In this document: piece by piece, positions 30,101 through 32,452 of the stretch
How the letters are laid out: every line of letters begins with the position of its first letter
How positions within the stretch are numbered: position 1 is the stretch's first letter
Origin: a bacterium
GTDB taxonomy: Bacteria > Eremiobacterota > Eremiobacteria > Baltobacterales > Baltobacteraceae
Assembly: GCA_021782295.1 (NCBI GenBank)
Contig: JAJXVC010000002.1
Coordinates: 1-32,452, forward strand
Length of the DNA stretch: 32,452 nucleotides
Reading direction: 5' to 3'
Position numbers and translations under genes: made by a program
The notes under the pieces: generated by a model
Database searches by the model: none
Told to the model about the DNA's origin: nothing
What the model saw: the letters and a program-made list of their open reading frames with translations, nothing else

Positions 30101-30910
30101 GGCGCAATTCTTGGTGGGTTGTTTGGCGGCCTCTTTGGCCCTCATGGCCCCCGACCTGATGTCACTGACACTCAAAATTACGGCAGCATTTGGGCGAATC
30201 TCGTTGGCGCCGGCCATAACGGAGTCGCTCCGATCGGCGCAAACGGTTCGTCGTTTACCGAGGCCACGAATGTTTCAAAGGCGCTCGGCGGAGAAGGTGA
30301 ACTGCAATATATATCTTCTTGGATAACGGCAAATCCGGCCGAAGCCGCAAAATTGCTCACGCCTCAGGAGCTACAAGATTTCACTGGCGCTACGACAATA
30401 ACGGACAACAAAGGCAACAACTGGACACTCAATAATGGCGTCATTGCAACGTACACTGATCTCGGAAACGCGGCGAACGCCGCAATAACGGCGATTAAAG
30501 GGCTAGGGGGCGCCGCCGCTGCAACGGCGACGGCGGTCTACAACGTCTCCCACTCGTTCCCGGATTGGCAGAATCCGCAGGTCGCATTAGGGGGCACCTA
30601 TACCCCGGGAGGGCCGACAATTGGCCCCGGAAACGGTGGCGGCGGCGGCGTTGGAACGGGGGGTGGCCCCGTGCAATCTCCTCCCGATGGAGGCGGTGCG
30701 AGCGGCGGCAATCCGGGCGGCGGAATCGGTCTGCCTGTGGGTTCCGGTGGCACGCCGGGAGGCTCGCCGCCGACGATCCACGTTCACCTCGGCACGATCA
30801 ACGTCGGTGGTCTCGTGCAAAGCGACGGCGAGCTTGCTTCGACCATCTCGCAGCTCGTTGCGAAAGAGCTCTCGGCTAATCTCGCCGGCACGACGATGAG
30901 GACGTGGTAA
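27167..30910 (+). CDS. Tape measure protein
   Basis: 1247 residues, the longest gene in the window. N-terminal coiled coil and alanine-rich helices (ARLSALEQAFIRASSTATEH) are followed by hydrophobic segments at about 375-440, a charged coiled coil at 600-780 (QALQKKQHQELQREEDQLSR), and a glycine/alanine-rich membrane-like block at 835-985 (LLGVGAGAIGVGSLMGSVMH). The end is a Gly/Pro-rich stretch followed by a short beta segment (TIHVHLGTINVGGL). The protein sets tail length and aids DNA passage. At the usual rule of about 0.15 nm per residue it predicts a tail near 190 nm. Confidence 0.92.
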   Translation: MSSDMGLHIGITADAVSATTELGDVEARLSALEQAFIRASSTATEHAAATEQVGLASTAAAEKVGVLKAEVNEFGLSAEAVSKHAATLAKGFQAAGLGAAGAASRVAGLTGALEELKGAAPQLLLLAGAFTAVAGSYGFIKDAITQASKWQQAMMLLGQTVKNQGGDWAILSGQVERWANLQEATTTFTRDQAVSAVKLLTATGMSLSDAMKSVRVAEDASAASGKSLSTVVRGLMEAEHGRTQVLAALGIGTREQIKVGMTYHAILQTIEKDMGGAAQAATQTLGGAWKQLGDAMNKLSADIGTQFLPQLTGIVQGIRGIVDEVDANLPTIIATIDAFGNALKTVWNVVMTLSPVIEGLFITMIGVRAVAAVQALSSLISTRLVTALLATSFNAEGATASLGFMETLMSGGLVAAISSVTASLGALITAENLATLGIPAAIAGAVLAFQHLGDIVRWVEAAIGRLLVASSNFDSHLLGWIPGVNAFASAIRAIGNSALFASSNLEKLAAAKRTAAQIAEDSSNSKAIAMDQLVIQNSGNQYTAAQVAAARADMQTRQQSASAFSFNNADTNTAFDAFVGGPVGPKKAKHGKSAAAQAQHELNAEIQNSLKYLSDLSAKNELTTAQYIAGLKRVESEYKLTQAQRASIDHQIASLEHKEQQQHSAEEMKAFNDERTHLSQMLTIAKDTFGQHSAAYIKEVQKEIGELSTWLKDHKDADQKMVDDIRVAMAQRQKIVTDENAYEEKQAEALQKKQHQELQREEDQLSRWSDRAISYLDRFFKHGKHGMNNMADLFQSMIKTMEQALEKSALMSLLGQLFNIPTAGFGSLLSSNLSSAFGLSSLFGGAGAAAAAGGVDTVASSLGNAALVQLTGSSNAALASALSGASGIGGSGGAGALGAFGGLGALLGVGAGAIGVGSLMGSVMHDSPGNNNAIYGSLAGVAGAGLLAAGGSLAGVGMSGAVGGLLASGPLGWGILAGGAILGGLFGGLFGPHGPRPDVTDTQNYGSIWANLVGAGHNGVAPIGANGSSFTEATNVSKALGGEGELQYISSWITANPAEAAKLLTPQELQDFTGATTITDNKGNNWTLNNGVIATYTDLGNAANAAITAIKGLGGAAAATATAVYNVSHSFPDWQNPQVALGGTYTPGGPTIGPGNGGGGGVGTGGGPVQSPPDGGGASGGNPGGGIGLPVGSGGTPGGSPPTIHVHLGTINVGGLVQSDGELASTISQLVAKELSANLAGTTMRTW

Positions 30911-30911
30911 C

Positions 30912-32452
30912 GTGGCGTATGTAGGCATCACCCAGGTCTTCAAACCTGGGGGCATCAACGGCACCGCTGGAACGCCGAACTTCCTCACGTCGCTCGACGG
31001 CGTCGTCGGGCAACTCGGAGGCGCGTCCGTCGTGCAGTGGACGGACATTCAAATCGGCGGCTTGCAAAAAGCGACGATCCAAATGGTGCGCCCATTGGAG
31101 CAAAAGCTCGACATCGTGGCGGGGAACTGGCTCTATTTCGCCTTGGGGGGCGGCACGCTTTCGAGCGCCGCCGGAGCGGGCGCGTCATCGTTGACGGTGA
31201 CCGGTTTAGGATCGCAGTTCACTGGCATCGGCGGACTGATTCAGGGCGACATCATGGTGGGGGACTATATCCTCGTCAGTGACGGCACGAATACCGATCT
31301 CATGGCTGTGTCGTCGGTGACGTTGGTGTCTGGAAATACCTATACGATCGGGCTCGCCTCCGCGCCGGGGCAAGCGACCTCGACGACACTCAATGCCTAC
31401 AGCATCGGCGCAATCGTCGCACGTCTCCAGTTTTCCGGCTATCTCTATCGACGCGAGCCGACCACCGAACTCACCAATAAATTCGTGCTGGAAGTCTACG
31501 GCTTCTCGGCTCGATATAACAACGTTCTTTGCAACGCCGACATCGTCGACCAAGACTCGGCTACGTCGATTCTCAATCTTTGCCAAAGTTACGCCCCGAC
31601 GTTGCCCGAAGTGTTGGTAAGCTCGGCGAACTTTGCAGCGGCAAATAGCATCATGGCGACGACCTCCGCGAAGAACGGCAAGGTCTTTAAGGTCATCACC
31701 GACATTCTCAAGGCGGAGAACTCGCACGACGCCAACACGAACTATGCGTTTTGGGTTGACGCGGCGCGCGAGGCGCATCACGCCATTATCCCTGGGGCCA
31801 ATGTCGGCACCCCAACAGGGTCGCTCGGATACGCTGGGAGCACGCCCGCGACGCCGACCTTCACGATCGATCTCCTAGCCGGCTCCAATGTCGGCGACTC
31901 GCTCGGGCCCATCGACGTGCAGGATATGGATCTCTCGAAGATGGTCAATACGGCCATTGTCAACGGGGGAACGAAAAAAGATAAAACGCAGCTCGCTGTC
32001 ATCGTGCAAGATACGACTTCTCAAGCTGCGTGGGGATACTACGAGGGGACATGGACGAATCCCGACCTCGTGGACGACACCGCAGCATCGCTGTGGGGCG
32101 CGGGGCAACTCTGCCTCACGGCATATCCGCTGACGACTGCGAAAGCCAAACTCACGCAGGCTTCCATGCGAATCGATTCGCGTACGCTCTTGCAGATCAC
32201 CGGATTCACCGACGGTTCGATCATGCAGTTCAACCCGACGCAGGTACAATATACTTGGGATGCACGCAAGCAGATTGTCACCGCGAGCCTCGATCTCGCG
32301 CAGGCGCGTCCCGACATCGGATCGATCATGGCCGAAGGGATGCGCGAGGTCGCTCAACGAGCGGGTGTCGAGAATCCCGGCTCGCAGGTTATCGATACCT
32401 ACGTCGTAAGTGGATTCGATCTCTCCATCGTTGGGTTAACGGCGACAATTGC
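30912..32452 (+). CDS. Tail hub / baseplate-like protein, partial (runs off right edge)
   Basis: GTG start one base after the tape measure stop; the frame stays open for about 513 residues to the window end. N-terminal strands AYVGITQVFKPGGINGTAG and VQWTDIQIGGLQKATIQMVR are followed by a Ser/Gly/Thr-rich insert (about 75-165) and a part reading VARLQFSGYLYRREPTTELT, then YGFSARYNNVLCNADIVDQD and SATSILNLCQSYAP. The last part resembles the hub domain (gp27/gpD-like) of phage tails, where a short strand-loop precedes a helix that opens the next domain. Later segments DMDLSKMVNTAIVNGG and WDARKQIVTASLDLAQARPD also fit hub proteins. A distal tail protein is the alternative. Confidence 0.72.
   Translation, partial: MAYVGITQVFKPGGINGTAGTPNFLTSLDGVVGQLGGASVVQWTDIQIGGLQKATIQMVRPLEQKLDIVAGNWLYFALGGGTLSSAAGAGASSLTVTGLGSQFTGIGGLIQGDIMVGDYILVSDGTNTDLMAVSSVTLVSGNTYTIGLASAPGQATSTTLNAYSIGAIVARLQFSGYLYRREPTTELTNKFVLEVYGFSARYNNVLCNADIVDQDSATSILNLCQSYAPTLPEVLVSSANFAAANSIMATTSAKNGKVFKVITDILKAENSHDANTNYAFWVDAAREAHHAIIPGANVGTPTGSLGYAGSTPATPTFTIDLLAGSNVGDSLGPIDVQDMDLSKMVNTAIVNGGTKKDKTQLAVIVQDTTSQAAWGYYEGTWTNPDLVDDTAASLWGAGQLCLTAYPLTTAKAKLTQASMRIDSRTLLQITGFTDGSIMQFNPTQVQYTWDARKQIVTASLDLAQARPDIGSIMAEGMREVAQRAGVENPGSQVIDTYVVSGFDLSIVGLTATI

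Noticed and set aside
1..32452. General recoding of TAG as a sense codon
   Set aside because: TAG ends the genes at 10437, 18269, 18577, 23440, 24742 and the frameshift extension at 27163, each just before or overlapping a new start. Only the methyltransferase shows conserved sequence after TAG.
1..32452. tRNA genes, CRISPR arrays, insertion sequences or attachment sites
   Set aside because: No cloverleaf, spaced direct-repeat array, transposase or flanking inverted repeats were seen by reading; the 24-bp repeats at 7443-7573 lie inside a coding frame and are not spacer-separated.

Overview
This window is a continuous piece of a GC-rich, tailed double-stranded DNA phage or prophage genome with siphovirus-type virion genes. 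Genes are packed with almost no spacing, and most junctions are 4-bp ATGA or GTGA overlaps. Both ends are cut: the leftmost gene runs off the left edge and a tail-hub-like gene runs off the right edge. No integrase, lysis cassette, tRNA, rRNA or CRISPR array was recognised. The host cannot be named from the sequence; it must be a bacterium with high-GC codon use that accepts GTG starts.

Left arm, 1-1290: a leftward operon of small unknown proteins diverges from a rightward operon that begins with a Cro-sized helix-turn-helix protein. Two facing promoters share a 10-bp repeat, CCTAGTATAG, placed over each -10 box. The rightward promoter lies so close to the first ATG that its mRNA is probably leaderless.

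Early and replication region, 1291-12769: small membrane and zinc-binding proteins are followed by a YqaJ-type exonuclease, a probable single-strand annealing partner, a DnaQ-like exonuclease, an initiator (O-like) gene carrying a 24-bp-period iteron array inside its coding sequence, a DnaC-like helicase loader, a C5 cytosine DNA methyltransferase, helix-turn-helix and zinc proteins, and a RusA-like resolvase. This set would start replication at an internal origin, load the host helicase, recombine and resolve DNA, and methylate it.

Late region, 12770-32452: a probable promoter and operator lead into a SEC-C/glycosyltransferase fusion, small and large terminase, portal, MuF-like head protein, XkdF-like protease, scaffold, major capsid protein, a second glycosyltransferase, four head-tail connector genes, tail tube, tail assembly chaperones with a -1 frameshift, a 1247-residue tape measure protein and a hub-like tail protein. 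The order matches the usual siphovirus head-to-tail order.

The least ordinary points are an in-frame amber codon that cuts the methyltransferase just before its last conserved motif, a canonical -1 slippery heptamer that would fuse portal to the MuF-like protein (which lacks a normal start codon), iterons inside the initiator gene, a prohead protease apparently divided over two reading frames, and tandem hairpins directly before the capsid gene.
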